Shown here piece after piece: positions 10,207-22,404 of a stretch of 64,000 nt of DNA. Position 1 is the stretch's first letter. Each line of letters begins with the position of its first letter. The DNA comes from Neoarius graeffei (taxonomy: Eukaryota > Chordata > Actinopteri > Siluriformes > Ariidae), in contig NC_083582.1 in NCBI RefSeq assembly GCF_027579695.1, positions 35,597,964-35,661,963 on the forward strand, read 5' to 3'. The notes beneath the pieces were generated by a model. The model had not been told where the DNA came from and ran no database searches. It worked only from the letters and a program-made list of their open reading frames with translations. The translations under genes and the position numbers were made by a program.

Positions 10207-12085
10207 AATGATTCAAAGATTCAAAGGCTTTTTTGTCACATACACATCAACATTGCAAGGCAACGTTGTAAGTGAAATTCTTAACCTTCTCACTCCCCCA
10301 TAAATATAATAAGAATAAAATATGAAAAAGAATATACAAACAAAATATCAAAAAGAATACAATCTAAAATGTGAGTAAGTAGAATAAGGTGCAAAGTGAA
10401 AAAGTGTGTGATCAATCATCTGTACATATGCTTAATGTCCAATCTGAAACCCGAGCTAACGAGTTCAGTATCATGATGGCTTGAGGATAACTGTTCCTGA
10501 GCCTGCTGGTTCTGGACCTGATGCTCTGGTACCTCATGTTGGATGGTAGTAGGGTAAACAGTACATGGCTGGGATCCCTGATGATCCTTAAGGCCCGGTC
10601 ACACAGCGCTTTACGGCTTTATCACGGCCAAAACCCGTCAAAAAGTGCTCTCCCGTGAAGCAGACGATGTTGTTCGTGTTGATGTCGAAGTTAAGACATG
10701 TTACAGTCGATATACAGACGTGACAGGACGCAGGGGAAAATCGGAACGGCGTCGGACGCGGTAAAAAGTTTTGGACTGCTCAAAACTTTAGACCGCGGAC
10801 AACCACGGCCGGCACACGTGGTAAAGACGTGCAACACACGTGAAAAACACGTGATAATCAGTGTCCCGGCCGTTATTAAAACTTGGGGAGACGTGGTAAG
10901 ACGCGAAAGTTTGGCGGTCTATCACGGGCAGAGCACGGTCATCGGACGGGTGTTACGCGTTGGTATCACGGGATATAGCGTGTGTTTAGCGGCTTATCAC
11001 TGAGAAATGGATTTTTCCGCGTACATAGCACTGTCTAAGCCCGTTAAACGACGTCTCAAACAAGTTCTAAATTCGATTGATCACTGTCTAATCACTTCTG
11101 CATCACTTCTGATTTGCGGCATGTATAAATACCGTAATTTTCTGAGACCTCGGCACTTGCAGTCTAGATGTCAAGGGGTGAACATGAACCCTCAACACTG
11201 TGATGTCCTCATCTTAATGCTCCAGCACCAACAGAACCAACTGATACAGGCTCAACATATCCTTGCTGAGAGAAGAAGAAGAAGGAGGAGGAGGAGGAGG
11301 GTGGTATGGAACATCTGGGTGCATGGCTGGACTTGGTTAGCTGTGCTTAGGCAGTGCTGCAGCAGTGAAACAGCCGCCGACGGCCATACCCCGTACAAAG
11401 CACGGCAAAGCCAAAATTGACCAAAAATTAGCACTTACGACCACGTCCACCAGATTTTTGTATATTTTTGTACGTGATATAGACGCGGAGTGCTGTGTGA
11501 CCGCCCCTTTAGGGCCTTCCTGGCACTCCTCTGAGTGTAGAGATCTTGTATGATTGGCAGTTTGGACCTGGTGATACAGTCTGCAATACTAATCACTCTC
11601 TGGAAGGTTTTGCAGTCCTGCTCAGAGTGGCTCCATACCAGATTGTTATGGCCCCAGCCATGATACACTTAATGATGCAAAGTATCCTGGAGCCGAAACT
11701 GAACCTCTTCACTCTGCATAGGAAGAACAGTCAACGTCTGGCTGATTTCACCAGAGTGTGTGTGGTCCATCTTTGATGTGTACCCCAATGTACCTGAAGC
11801 TATTGACCTTCTCCACTGCCATCCCTTCGATGAAGATGGGGCGTGTGTTCTTTGTGACCTTAATCTTTCTGATGTTCAGCCAGAGGTTGGTATCCTGACA
11901 CCAAGAAGTCAGGGCTCTCACCTCCTCCGTGTAAGCCATTTCATTGCTATCCCTGATTCGGCCAATGATGGCCGGTGTCATCAGCAAACTTGACAATGCT
12001 GTTAGAGTTCTAAGTGGCCACTCAGGCACATGTGAACACAGGACAGGGCTGAGCACACAGCTCTGAGGGACCCCGGTGCTTAAGA
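10207..12085 (-). mobile_element. 5'-truncated Rex1/L2-like LINE, split by a Harbinger element
   Basis: On the minus strand the C-terminal half of a LINE ORF2 is readable from about 12085 downward. It has GVPQSCVLSPVL, then EEVRALTSWCQDTNLWLNI and FRYIGVHIKD, then an SLHSEECQEG-like stretch. It resumes below 10588 with the usual C-terminal region and a 3' UTR ending in a short repeated ATTCAAAG motif near 10207. Several frameshifts are present and the FADD catalytic motif is destroyed. Joining the sequence at the TTA target restores a continuous LINE consensus (RKALRIIRDP), so the Harbinger entered an existing LINE. Confidence 0.8.
10591..11508 (+). mobile_element. PIF/Harbinger-type element, deletion derivative
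   Basis: Inverted termini AGGCCCGGTCACACAGC (left) and GCTGTGTGACCGCCCCT (right) match at 15 of 17 positions. They are flanked by the trinucleotide TTA at 10588-10590 and 11509-11511, the usual Harbinger target duplication. Inside, about 11180-11330 encodes an N-terminal transposase-like piece (HQQNQLIQAQHILAERRR... followed by an Arg run and VVWNIWVHGW). The DDE domain is absent, so it is non-autonomous. The 918-bp element is markedly richer in CpG than its flanks. Confidence 0.8.
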
Positions 12086-12130
12086 AGAGATGTGGACAAA
12101 GAACTAACTTGCAGAGACAACTAGTTGTCA

Positions 12131-13824
12131 CTAGACAATCTCAACTGTGCCAAGTTTAACCTGGATCCAGCTTCACAATCAAAGAAATCACCACTTGGTT
12201 TCCCCACTGTCATGACTGACTGTCTTGTCCCAAAATTACCATAGTATTTAATTTAAGTTATTTATACAAGTAGTAACGAGGATTATGAGAGCTAGGGCTA
12301 TAAGCAGAACTAGGTAGAAGGACATACTGTAAGCCTTGTTGAGCACCTGGTCTCATCTCATGAATCATGTTTGTTGCCAAGTCATTAGTATGCCTAGAAA
12401 TGTTGTCTGTCAGCACAGACTATGTCCAGGTCCAACATGGAATTATGTACATGCCTAGTGCCAAGGCAGAAAGCACACAACTGGTTCCTGTCTTCATCTT
12501 TCAAAGGCTGCTTTAGCATCTTCAAGGTTCTTTAGCCTGGACACAGCTTGAAGACCATCTGTATGTCTAGATTCTGTATGTCCAGCTTGTCAAACTGAAA
12601 AAAAAGAAAAAAACCCTCATGGACTTTTCATAGAAGCACTTCTGAAGCCACCATTGCTTTTATAATGCCATTTAACAGTCTTGGCTGTTGTAAAAAAAAA
12701 AAAAAGAAAGAAAGAAAAAAGGAATTCATAATCAACAGGAGCAGCAGTAACAACAACAATAACATCAATGTGTATATTAAACATTCCATATTAAATAGAT
12801 GACAATCATAAAATACAATACAAAAAATGAATACAAGAGTTTCTTCCCTTTAAGAATGAAGTGTGTGCAATGCAGCACAATGATGTTTTTGTAATGACAT
12901 ATAATTTTAGTGATATAAATAACTGACTTGACAACTTGCAGCAAACAAATTTTCTTGCCTGTAACTATATTTTATGTTGACATTTTTGTGCAGCTGTAAC
13001 AAAAATGGAGATTTGGCAACAAATGTTTTAATTTTTATTTTGAAAGGAATAATTTAAAGCATGGTTTTAATTTTACAGACAGGATAGAGCAGGATAGTGC
13101 ACAAAGCATTAAATAAAATGTGCAAAAGGTGAGTGATGAAGATAGACAGAAAGACACTGAAAGGTCATGGTTTTCCGCGACACTTTAAACAATTTAAAGT
13201 GCAAGATTCATGCTACACTGTGTTGTCTAGGTCTGCAATTAAACCAGTATGAGCTAAATTGAAGAGTTTAATTTGAAAATATGATAAACATCAAATTCTT
13301 ACTAGAATTGAAGGCTCATAGATTACTGCTTATACAGTATGTACAAAATATATGTACTGTATAAATAATGTTTTGTCTCTTTACAAACGCTTGTTTAGAG
13401 AGTTGAAAAACAAGTTTCTTTCCATCATATTCTAACCATTCTCTACATACATATGGGTGGAGAATTTACTTCCTGTTGGATAATGAAGGCAGCACTGCAT
13501 TTGTCCAACAGGTTTATCCAACTTATTTAACCAACGTATTGGAAAATTAGAATGCTTTCAGTGATCATGTGATTAAATATCAAAATATTCAGACACTAGC
13601 TGTACCTATTATATTTGGTGAGATGCTCATATATACTCTCGACAAACTAGATACTGTCATTGTCATTTTCCAATAATGCTTTCCACTTTGGAAGCATTGC
13701 TGTTAACAGGACCATGCGTTTTGAGCATAGTCTCCATACTACTTATTAAAAAGTAATTTTCACCAAGTTAAAAACAGTATTGAACTTAATTGTTGTATCA
13801 TTGTTTTGCAGATTAACGATCATT
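12131..13824. other. AT-rich non-coding stretch
   Basis: I see no gene, RNA or clear repeat. Poly-A runs at 12598 and 12692 and several short AT-rich palindromes are all that stands out. Confidence 0.5.
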
Positions 13825-14184
13825 GTGGTGGCACGGTGGTGTAGCAGTTAGCACTATCGCCTCACAGCAAAAAGGTTCTGGGTTCAAACCCAGTGGCCAA
13901 CAGGGGCCTTCCTGTCTGGAGTTTGCATGCTCTCCCTGTGTCTGAGTGGGTTTCCTCCAGGTGCTCTGGTTTCCCCCACAGTCCAAAGACATGCAGGTTA
14001 AGTTAATTGGTGGCTCCAAATTGACCATAGGTGTGAGTGGTTGTTTGTCTCTATGTGTCAGCCCTGCAATGATTTGGTGACTTGTCCAGGGTGTACCCTG
14101 CCTTTTGACCATAGTCAGCTGGGATAGGCTCCAGCTTGCCCCCGACCCTATACAGGATAAGCAGTTACAGATAATGGATGGATG
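13825..14184 (+). repeat. V-SINE, GATGGATG-tail subfamily
   Basis: Head GGTGGCACGGTGGTGTAGCAG, core TTTCCCCCACAGTCCAAAGA and tail CAGATAATGGATGGATG are all present. It has several CpG-to-TpG changes, indicating an older copy. Possible imperfect flanking duplication: GATCATTGT against GATAATTGT. Confidence 0.9.
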
Positions 14185-14745
14185 ATAATTGTTTTGGAGG
14201 GTGGTCAGTGACATGCATTCAAGCAAGATGTTTAAAAAATAAATGTTGAATAAAGAAAAAGCTTTTGCAATGTATGCACCAACTACTGTATTATTTGTAC
14301 AAACTACATCATTACCTTTTAACTTTCTATACTTACTAACTATACTCTTAAATAATGTGCTGACCAGAAAAAAAAGCAGAAAAAGACTGGGAGAAATTAA
14401 AGGTATAGTTGGCCAACACTATATTGTAAAGTTTAGCACTTTACAAAAATAAAATCTTAATCATAAGTCATTGGATGTTTATATTTATTTTGTGTGTGGA
14501 CATGTCAGAAACTTTAGATACCATGATGAAATTCATGTCCATTCATGCAGCACAATTAAGGTGTGCATGTTTTGACATGGAGACCGCTAACTTAAATAGT
14601 TGGACATTCACAACACAGAGTTGCAAGAAATTAGACTTTTAAAGGAGAACTGAAGGCAAATTTTTTTATTATCAAAATTCTATTTATCTCATTTTATTAA
14701 ATATAGGAATGCATTTTTGATATAGCAAGTTATGATTGTTTGAAA

Positions 14746-16354
14746 TACAACCCTGATTCCAAAAAAGTTGGGACAAAGTACAAATTGTAAATAAAAGCGG
14801 AATGCAATGATGTGGAAGTTACAAAATTCCATATTTTATTCAGAATAGAACATAGATGACATATCAAATGTTTAAACTGAGAAAATGTATCATTTAAAGA
14901 GAAAAATTAGGTGAGTTTAAATTTCATGACAACAACACATCTCAAAAAAGTTGGGACAAGGCCATGTTTACCACTGTGAGACATCCCCTTTTCTCTTTCC
15001 AACAGTCTGTAAACGTCTGGGGACTGAGGAGACAAGTTGCTCAAGTTTAGGGATAGGAATGTTAACCCATTCTTGTCTAATGTAGGATTCTAGTTGCTCA
15101 ACTGTCTTAGGTCTTTTTTGTCGTATCTTCCGTTTTATGATGCGCCAAATGTTTTCTATGGGTGAAAGATCTGGACTGCAGGCTGGCCAGTTCAGTACCC
15201 GGACCCTTCTTCTACGCAGCCATGATGCTGTAATTGATGCAGTATGTGGTTTGGCATTGTCATGTTGGAAAATGCAAGGTCTTCCCTGAAAGAGACGTCG
15301 TCTGGATGGGAGCATATGTTGCTCTAGAACCTGGATATACCTTTCAGCATTGATGGTGTCTTTCCAGATGTGTAAGCTGCCCATGCCACACGCACTAATG
15401 CAACCCCATACTATCAGAGATGCAGGCTTCTGAACTGAGCGCTGATAACAACTTGGGTTGTCCTTCTCCTCTTTGGTCCGAATGACACGGCGTCCCTGAT
15501 TTCCATAAAGAACTTCAAATTTTGATTCGTCTGACCACAGAACAGTTTTCCACTTTGCCACAGTCCATTTTAAATGAGCCTTGGCCCAGAGAAGACGTCT
15601 GCGCTTCTGGATCATGTTTAGATACGGCTTCTTCTTTGAACTATAGAGTTTTAGCTGGCAACGGCGGATGGCACAGTGAATTGTGTTCACAGATGATGTT
15701 CTCTGGAAATATTCCTGAGCCCATTTTGTGATTTCCAATACAGAAGCATGCCTGTATGTGATGCAGTGCCGTCTAAGGGCCCGAAGATCACGGGCACCCA
15801 GTATGGTTTTCTGGCCTTGACCCTTACGCACAGAGATTCTTCCAGATTGTCTGAATCTTTTGATGATATTATGCACTGTAGATGATGATATGTTCAAACT
15901 CTTTGCAGTTTTACACTGTCGAACTCTTTTCTGATATTGCTCCACTATTTGTCAGCGCAGAATTAGAGGGATTGGTGATCCTCTTCCCATCTTTACTTCT
16001 GAGAGCCGCTGCCACTCCAAGATGCTCTTTTTATACCCAGTCATGTTAATGACCTATTGCCAATTGACCTAATGAGTTGCAATTTGGTCCTCCAGCTGTT
16101 CCTTTTTTGTACCTTTAACTTTTCCAGCCTCTTATTGCCCCTGTCCCAACTTTTTTGAGATGTGTTGCTATCATGAAATTTCAAATGAGCCAATATTTGG
16201 CATGAAATTTCAAAATGTCTCACTTTCGACATTTGATATGTTGTCTATGTTCTATTGTGAATACAATATCAGTTTTTGAGATTTGTAAATTATTGCATTC
16301 CGTTTTTATTTACAATTTGTACTTTGTCCCAACCTTTTTGGAATCGGGGTTGTA
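14746..16354 (-). mobile_element. nearly intact Tc1-like transposon
   Basis: It begins TACAACCCTGATTCCAAAAA and ends TTTGGAATCGGGGTTGTA, near-perfect inverted termini with a TA duplication. A longer subterminal block with AGTTGGGACA is repeated inside each end. Length 1609 bp matches a full Tc1-type element. It holds a transposase frame on the minus strand with one visible nonsense codon. Confidence 0.92.
14968..15990 (-). pseudogene. Tc1-like transposase, full length with one nonsense codon
   Basis: The transposase cuts and pastes its own element at TA sites. The likely start is ATG at 15990 (MGRGSPIP...), but codon 13 is TGA (15952-15954). The frame then stays open from 15945 to 14968 (325 aa). 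Numbered from that internal Met, the paired-like HTH region covers about residues 1-110 ([12 protein letters not shown]). The catalytic triad is D139 (LWSDES), D229 (FQHDNAKPH) and E264 (SPIENIW), giving DD34E spacing. The C-terminus ends GDVSQW. Length and motifs match active Tc1-family enzymes. Initiation at the internal Met would remove only about 15 residues, so loss of function is probable but not certain. Confidence 0.88.
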
Positions 16355-16906
16355 CCTTTGTAATATATCAGTCCATATGTCAAAACAATGGCCATAAACA
16401 AGATTCGTTGAGACCTGTGCGAGACATCGTAGAACAGAAGTAAAACATACAGCGGAAATCAAAGTGACCAACATCTGCTAACGTTGTCAAAAGATGCGTG
16501 CACCCTCTTTTGAATGCTGATGTAATCAAGCCAGGAATTGTTTTGATAGCAATCAGGAAAGTTTGAAAAAAGTAGGCAGTAATCGTCATTTAAACTCGTT
16601 TTTGTGCAATATTTCATTTGGAAAACAATTTTCAAAATGGCGGCACTGACACCTGGCTGACACTTCACATTTCGAAGTCTTGCACAAGTCTCATGAAGAT
16701 CGCGTGGATAAGTGATGACTGCCGTGGACCAAACAAACTAAATTCAACATGGCTAAAAAACAAATAGGTTGATAAGTATAATATTTAATTGCAATTAGTT
16801 GCCAATACGAGTCGTGATATAAGGTTACTAAAACTGAAAACGTAATTGAATAACACATTAATTAAGAAATAAAGCAAGTTTAAAAATGACTTCAGTTCTC
16901 CTTTAA

Positions 16907-17693
16907 GGCTGCACTTGAGATTAGGAAAAAACTTTTAGCCCTGTATGTATGATAAGAGTGGGTCTTTGGAGGCAGTAAAACTCATTTTTGAATCAAATAT
17001 GTCTTAGAATTCCACTGCATCAGTGGATTTTGAACGTCTCACCAACCTTTACGGCTCTCCATCTAGCAGCTTAATTTATGATGAAAACAGCAACAGCGCA
17101 CAAATGTAAAAGAAATGTCTTGCGCCCAAGCAAAATACCAACATGCCAGAATTAACCAGAAAGTTATGCTGCAATATTTTTGTATTAGTACAAAAATAGA
17201 AGTGGTAGTTCTAGCTTGTATGGCACATGAGCAAACTCCCCCTTTAAGCAACCACAATAATCCCCAACAACTCCACCTCCAAAAAAAGGTTGTCTATCCA
17301 CCCCAATCGCCCCTGAATTTGCATTGAAATACAGCATATACAGTAAGTAACTCTAAATACACTATAGCACAATTAAATGCATGTCATTATGCACACTTTA
17401 TCAAACTTTCAGAAAGGAATCCAAAATGAACTATGTAACCTCCTTAGCTAATTCTAGGCATAAAACACCACAAAAGACTCAATATATCAAAAAAGGTACA
17501 AAATATCAGCATCATACAGAGGTTGTTTAAGGCAGCCTACAGCACTGTAAATTCTCCTTTCTGAGTTCAGGACCCAGTCAATACAATCACAGTAAATGTT
17601 TATGATGTCAACTCAATGAAAGTTAATCAAATCAATAATCTGCTCATTAGTTTGTAATCTTTTTTGTGATGAAACTGAAATTTTATCCAGTGT
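16907..17693. other. non-coding, no feature recognised
   Basis: Only short open frames occur. I see no splice-bounded exon, RNA gene or recognisable repeat. Confidence 0.45.
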
Positions 17694-17695
17694 TA

Positions 17696-19305
17696 CAGTG
17701 GTGCTTGAAAGTTTGTGAACCCTTTAGAATTTTCTATATTTCTGCATAAATATGACCTAAAACATCATCAGATTTTCACACAGGTCCTAAAAGTAGATAA
17801 AGAAAACCCAGTTAAACAAATGAGACAAAAATATTATACTTGGTCATTTACTTATTGAGGAAAATGATCCAATATTACATATCTGTGAGTGGCAAAAGGA
17901 TGTGAACCTCTAGGATTAGCAATTAATTTGAAGGTGAAATTAGAGTCAGCTGTTTTCAATCAATGGGATGACAATCAGTTGTGAGTGAGCACCCTGTTTT
18001 ATTTAAAAAACAGGGATCTATCAAAGTCTAAGCTTCACAACACATGTTTGTGGAAGTGTATCATGGCACGAACAAAGGAGATTTCTGAGAACCTCAGAAA
18101 AAGCGTTGTTGATGCTCATCAGGCTGGAAAAGGTTACAAAACCATCTCTAAAGAGTTTGGACTCCACCAATCCACAGTCAGACAGATTGTGTACAAATGG
18201 AGGAAATTCAAGACCATTGTTACCCTCCCCAGGGGTGGTCAACCAACCACTCCAAAAGCAAGGTGTGTAATAGTCAACAAGGTCACAAAGGACCCCAGGG
18301 TAACTTCTAAGCAACTGAAGGCCTCTCTCACATTGGCTAATGTTAATGTTCATGAGTCCACCATCAGGAAAACACTGAACAACAATGGTGTGCATGGCAG
18401 GGTTGCAAGGAGAAAGCCACTGCTCTCCAAAAAGAACATTGCTGCTTGTCTGCAGTTTGCTAAAGATCATGTGGGCAAGCCAGAAGGCTATTGGAAAAAA
18501 GTTTTGTGGATGGATGAGACCAAAATAGAACTTTTTAGGTTGAATGAGAAGGGTTATGTTTGAAGAAAGGAAAACACTGCATTCCCGCATAAGAACCTTA
18601 TCCCATGTGTGAAACATGGGGGTGGTAGTATCATGGTTTGGGCCTGTTTTGCTGCATCTGGGCCAGGACAGCTTGCCATCATTGATGGAACAATGAATTC
18701 TGAATTATACCAGTGAATTCTAAAGGAAAATGTGAGGACATCTGTCCATAAACTGAATCTCAAGAGAAGGTGGGTCATGCAGCAAGACAATGACCCTAAG
18801 CACACAAGCCATTCTAGCAAAGAATGGTTAAAGAAGAATAAAGTTAATGTTTTGGAATGGCCAAGTCAAAGTCCTGACCTTAATCCAATCGAAATGTTGT
18901 GGAATGACCTGAAGTGAGCAGTTCATGTGAGGAAACCCACCAACATCCCAGAGTTGAAGCTGTTCTGTATGGAGGAATGGGCTAAAATTCCTCCAAGCCG
19001 GTGTGCAGGACTGATCAACAGTTAGCGGAAATGTTTAGTTGCAGTTATTGCTGCACAAGGGGGTCACACCAGATACTGAAAGGAAAGGTTCACATACTTT
19101 TGCCACTCACAGATATGTAATATTGGATCATTTTCCAAAATAAATAAATGACCACGTATAATATTTTTGTCTCATTTGGTTAACTGGGTTCTCTTTATCT
19201 ACTTTTAGGACTTGTGTGAAAGTCCTAATCTGATGATGTTTTAGGTCATATTTATGCAGAAATATAGAAAATTCGAAAGGGTTCACAAACTTTCAAGCAC
19301 CACTG
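17696..19305 (+). mobile_element. full-length Tc1-like transposon (CAGTGGTGCTTGAAAG termini)
   Basis: Termini CAGTGGTGCTTGAAAGTTTG and its complement CAAACTTTCAAGCACCACTG are perfectly inverted over 20 bp. TA flanks both sides (17694-17695, 19306-19307). The long inverted termini continue for about 200 bp, including the TATTTCTGCATAAATATGAC block. A related copy in the opposite orientation lies at 28945-30539. At 1610 bp it is the usual Tc1 length. Confidence 0.93.
18063..19079 (+). pseudogene. Tc1-like transposase with four nonsense codons
   Basis: The start is ATG at 18063 (MARTKEISENL), typical of this Tc1 subfamily. The open frame extends further upstream, but homology begins here. HTH region: GLHQSTVRQIVYKW. 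Catalytic residues: D in LWMDETKIEL, D in [12 protein letters not shown] in [10 protein letters not shown]. The reading frame is uninterrupted in register over 338 codons but contains stops at 18561 (TGA), 18714 (TGA), 18915 (TGA) and 19023 (TAG). No frameshift is apparent. TGA replaces probable CGA or TGG codons, fitting C-to-T decay. The natural end is TGA at 19077. Confidence 0.9.
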
Positions 19306-19307
19306 TA

Positions 19308-19659
19308 TGGAATTATGTGGTAAACAAAAAAGTGCTCAAAATATTTGTTTTATATTTTAGATTCTTCAAAGTATCCAGTGTTTACCCTGATTATGCTTTG
19401 CACACTATTAGCATTATCTTAACCAGCTTCATGAGGTAGTCATCTGGAATGCTTTTCAATTAACAGGTGTGTCTCATCAAAAGTTAATTATCTAATATAT
19501 TTGAGATCAAACAGTAAATAATAAATAATAATAATAAAAAATACAGTAAATAGCCCTCTTCCACAACTGTCATAATCCATATTATGGCAAGAACTACTCA
19601 ACTAACTAAAGAGAAACGACATTCATAATTACTTTAAGACATGATGTGTCTTTTTAATT

Positions 19660-19727
<68 letters not shown>

Positions 19728-19771
19728 ACATTGAATTAAAAGGTGTGTCCAAACTTTTGACTGGCACTCTA
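19308..19771 (-). mobile_element. internally deleted Tc1-like fragment of another family
   Basis: The sequence AATTATGTGGTAAACA...ATTCTTCAAAGTA...CTTCATGAGGTAGTCA and the right terminus GGTGTGTCCAAACTTTTGAC belong to a widespread fish Tc1-like family. At 19580-19640 a short piece of transposase start remains (ACTAAAGAGAAACGACA). Most of the coding region is gone, and a (TAGA)n run at 19662-19725 sits where it should be. The left terminus is missing: the fragment starts exactly at the border of the element at 17696-19305. Confidence 0.7.
19662..19725 (+). repeat. (TAGA)n microsatellite
   Basis: About 16 tandem TAGA units lie inside the deleted Tc1 fragment. Confidence 0.97.
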
Positions 19772-19774
19772 GGT

Positions 19775-21400
19775 TTGAACTGTACATCATAGATTTTAAT
19801 TGTTTATCACAATGTAGTATTGACAAAGCAGCAAATGTTCAGTGCCTTGGGAAAGGCTATGATAAATGCTTGTTCGTTTCCACAGTTTCACTCAGCCCTG
19901 CAGCTGTCTGATTTCAGAACTCTCAAGATGAACACACCAAATGATGACTGCCAATTAGCCTTCAGTGAAGGGCAACTGCTAGGTTTCATGGAATTGCCTG
20001 AAATCCAACATGTTCTGATCTCTTAAGTACTAGGGTGAAGTGAACTGACATTTTTAGTTGGCTGTTCCTGCTAATTTATCTTACTCCTCTGGCCATGCAA
20101 TCTTATAATAATGCTCACCTTGCTGAACAAAAAGCTTGCCTTGCTACCTATGAACATAATTATCCATATTGCTGAAAAAAAATGTCTGTGATAGCACAAA
20201 CAGCAAAGATAGTGTTTTCCCAAATCTACAAATTGCCAGATGTCCACAGTTATTTACTATAACTGTTGCCTTTATTCGCATGTTAAATGGATTCCTTGTC
20301 ATTTTTTGTGGCCCTGGCTGCCAGTATGACTCATCATTCTGGCAACATCAGTTGCAGACAATAAGCTCACAAAGCACTGCCATACAAGGAAGCAGAAGAC
20401 ATATGTTCAATCCAGTTTGAAAAAACAGCTATTAATTTTCTACTATTCGCATAGTGGGTGCAAGATGATAATTAGTTGTTATGGAAAGACCTGCCCCCTG
20501 TTGTAGGTACAACTAGGAACTCAGTGTCAGTGGTCCTCAGAGTATGTACAGGAAATTGGATACTACAAAAATGTAGAAGAAGAAGAAGTATGCATTGAAA
20601 TCATTCTCATGGCTACAGCACACTGACTTTTTGTCAGTGTTTAAAGGAAAACATTCAAAGTGCGATTACATGCATAATACCAGATGTGTTAACATGAGTT
20701 CATCATGAGTGTGAAAGACGACTCTGTGTGTGTTTACAAAGACATAGCATTCATGTAGAGAATGTTCTGTAAACAAGTATTAACTTCCCCTATGTATGGA
20801 GACTTTTGGGACACCCTGTATATTGAATACAGGCTGAAACTGGTAGCCTGTGTAGCTTTTGGAGTACAGAAGAGATGTGAGCTGATTTTTCAGATTGTGA
20901 GAGCTGAATTTTCTATTGAAGCCAGCGTTTTACCCAGGGGACCAATGAGAAGGGAACTGCAGTATTCAAGATGAGTGGTAATAAAGCATGGATCAAAGTT
21001 TCAGTATCTTGTGTGTTCAGCAAGTGGTGATGAGCAATATTATGAATATTTTTTTTGTCAGTGCCCTAATTCAAAATGAAAAGAGTGGTCCAAAGTAATG
21101 TTTAGGTTTTGCACTACAAAGCAGGGTTTAATGATATTCGGACATTTGAATTTAGGGCCAATAAATTAAAAACTTCATTTTAAAGGTGTGCTGTGCAAGA
21201 ATTTGTAAGAATTGTAGTTTAAAACATTTAAAAAATTTACTAAAATTATCAAGAGAATGTGAAGAAATAACAGTTTTGATGTTATGTCAAAGACATCTAT
21301 GTATCATGTTGCAGAGATACTAACCAGCTAGCCCTGACACAGGACAGACCATCCATCTTGTAATACCCCTTTGTACCTCAAGAGGCAATAATCAGTCACT
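19775..21400. other. mostly non-coding; possible LINE remnant at 20840-21010
   Basis: No gene is recognised. At about 20840-20900 the minus strand reads HISSVLQKLHRLPV, which resembles the C-terminal region of L2-like LINE ORF2 (HI-PVL--LHWLPV). The match is short and decayed. The remainder shows no recognisable repeat or exon. Confidence 0.35.
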
Positions 21401-22033
21401 TTTCATTTTGAACAGTCGATGGCGGCGCCCTGTTCGGCTGTGGCTGCACTGGCTTATGATAAGAACAAACTTTTGATAAGAAATAAACCACTTGAACCAA
21501 AGAGACCAACTGTTTATGTTCAGCATAGCAATGCTAAACTAGTGTACAATTGTCAGGTAATGTTGAAATTACGCACAGCCAGCAGTTTAGGGATTGTAGA
21601 CGCGAACACTTTGGATGCTCTACATAGACTCAGCCTGCTAAGCCGACGAGACCCAGTGGTCCAGGAAGCAGCAGAGTCTCCTACCAGTACTGGCTGCTCC
21701 CAAAGGAGATGGAGACAGTGTGATAGAAAGCGGAAGTGTGGCAGTCAAGGCGGGCTAACAGCCAAGCTAAAGGCTAACCCTTTTTGAACACCACTTCCAT
21801 TCATTCTGTTTGCAAGCATCCACTATTTAGAGAATAAATTAGACTACCTGAGGCTGGATTTAACAATGAAATGGGAGATAAGTGATGCACCCATCCACAT
21901 CACAGACTGTTCTCCCTGCTGCCCTCTGGCAAGAGGTTCTGCAGTATCCAGAGCAGAACAACCAGATTCTGTAACAGTTTCTTCCCCCAAGCCATCCTGA
22001 ACTCTAAATAATTCCTGATCATATACATCTGGA

Positions 22034-22404
22034 GGGCGGCACGGTGGTGTAGTGGTTAGCGCTGTCGCCTCACAGCAAGAAGGTCTGAGTTCGAGCCCCG
22101 TGGCCGGCGAGGGCCTTTCTGTGCGGAGTTTGCATGTTCTCCCCGTGACCGCGTGGGTTTCCTCCGGGTGCTCCGGTTTCCCCCACAGTCCAAAGACATG
22201 CAGGTTAGGTTAACTGGTGACTCTAAATTGACCGTAGGTGTGAATGTGAGTGTGAATGGTTGTCTGTGTCTATGTGTCAGCCCTGTGATGACCTGGCGAC
22301 TTGTCCAGGGTGTACCCCGCCTTTCGCCCGTAGTCAGCTGGGATAGGCTCCAGCTTGCCTGCGACCCTGTAGAAGGATAAAGCGGCTAGAGATAATGAGA
22401 TGAG
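22034..22404 (+). repeat. V-SINE, GATGAG-tail subfamily, 13-bp target duplication
   Basis: A complete, CpG-rich copy starts GGGCGGCACGGTGGTGTAG and ends GATAATGAGATGAG. The 13-bp ATATACATCTGGA occurs directly before (22021-22033) and after it (22405-22417). It sits in the 3' UTR of a LINE. It is the best-preserved V-SINE in the window. Confidence 0.95.

Larger units (their letters stand above)
14643..16902. mobile_element. Kolobok-like non-autonomous transposon (TTAA duplication), host of a nested Tc1
   Basis: Termini AGGAGAACTGAAG (left, from 14643) and CTTCAGTTCTCCT (right, to 16902) are a perfect 13-bp inverted pair, each flanked by TTAA (14639-14642 and 16903-16906). TTAA duplications and termini of this kind fit the Kolobok superfamily; piggyBac also uses TTAA, so that is the alternative. 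A Tc1 element occupies 14746-16354, leaving a carrier of about 650 bp without coding capacity. Confidence 0.7.

Noticed and set aside
18021..18617. 198-codon open frame on the minus strand
   Set aside because: It is the antisense of the Tc1 transposase at 18063-19079, which carries the real motifs. The same applies to 29801-30211.
21419..21787. 122-codon frame as a possible host gene
   Set aside because: The basic QRRWRQCDRKRKCG stretch and following sequence match the 5' region of Rex1/L2-like LINE ORF2, and LINE 3' sequence follows.
22034..22110. Possible tRNA gene at V-SINE heads (also at 482 and 8128)
   Set aside because: A and B boxes are present, but no full cloverleaf is seen and each is followed by a SINE body.
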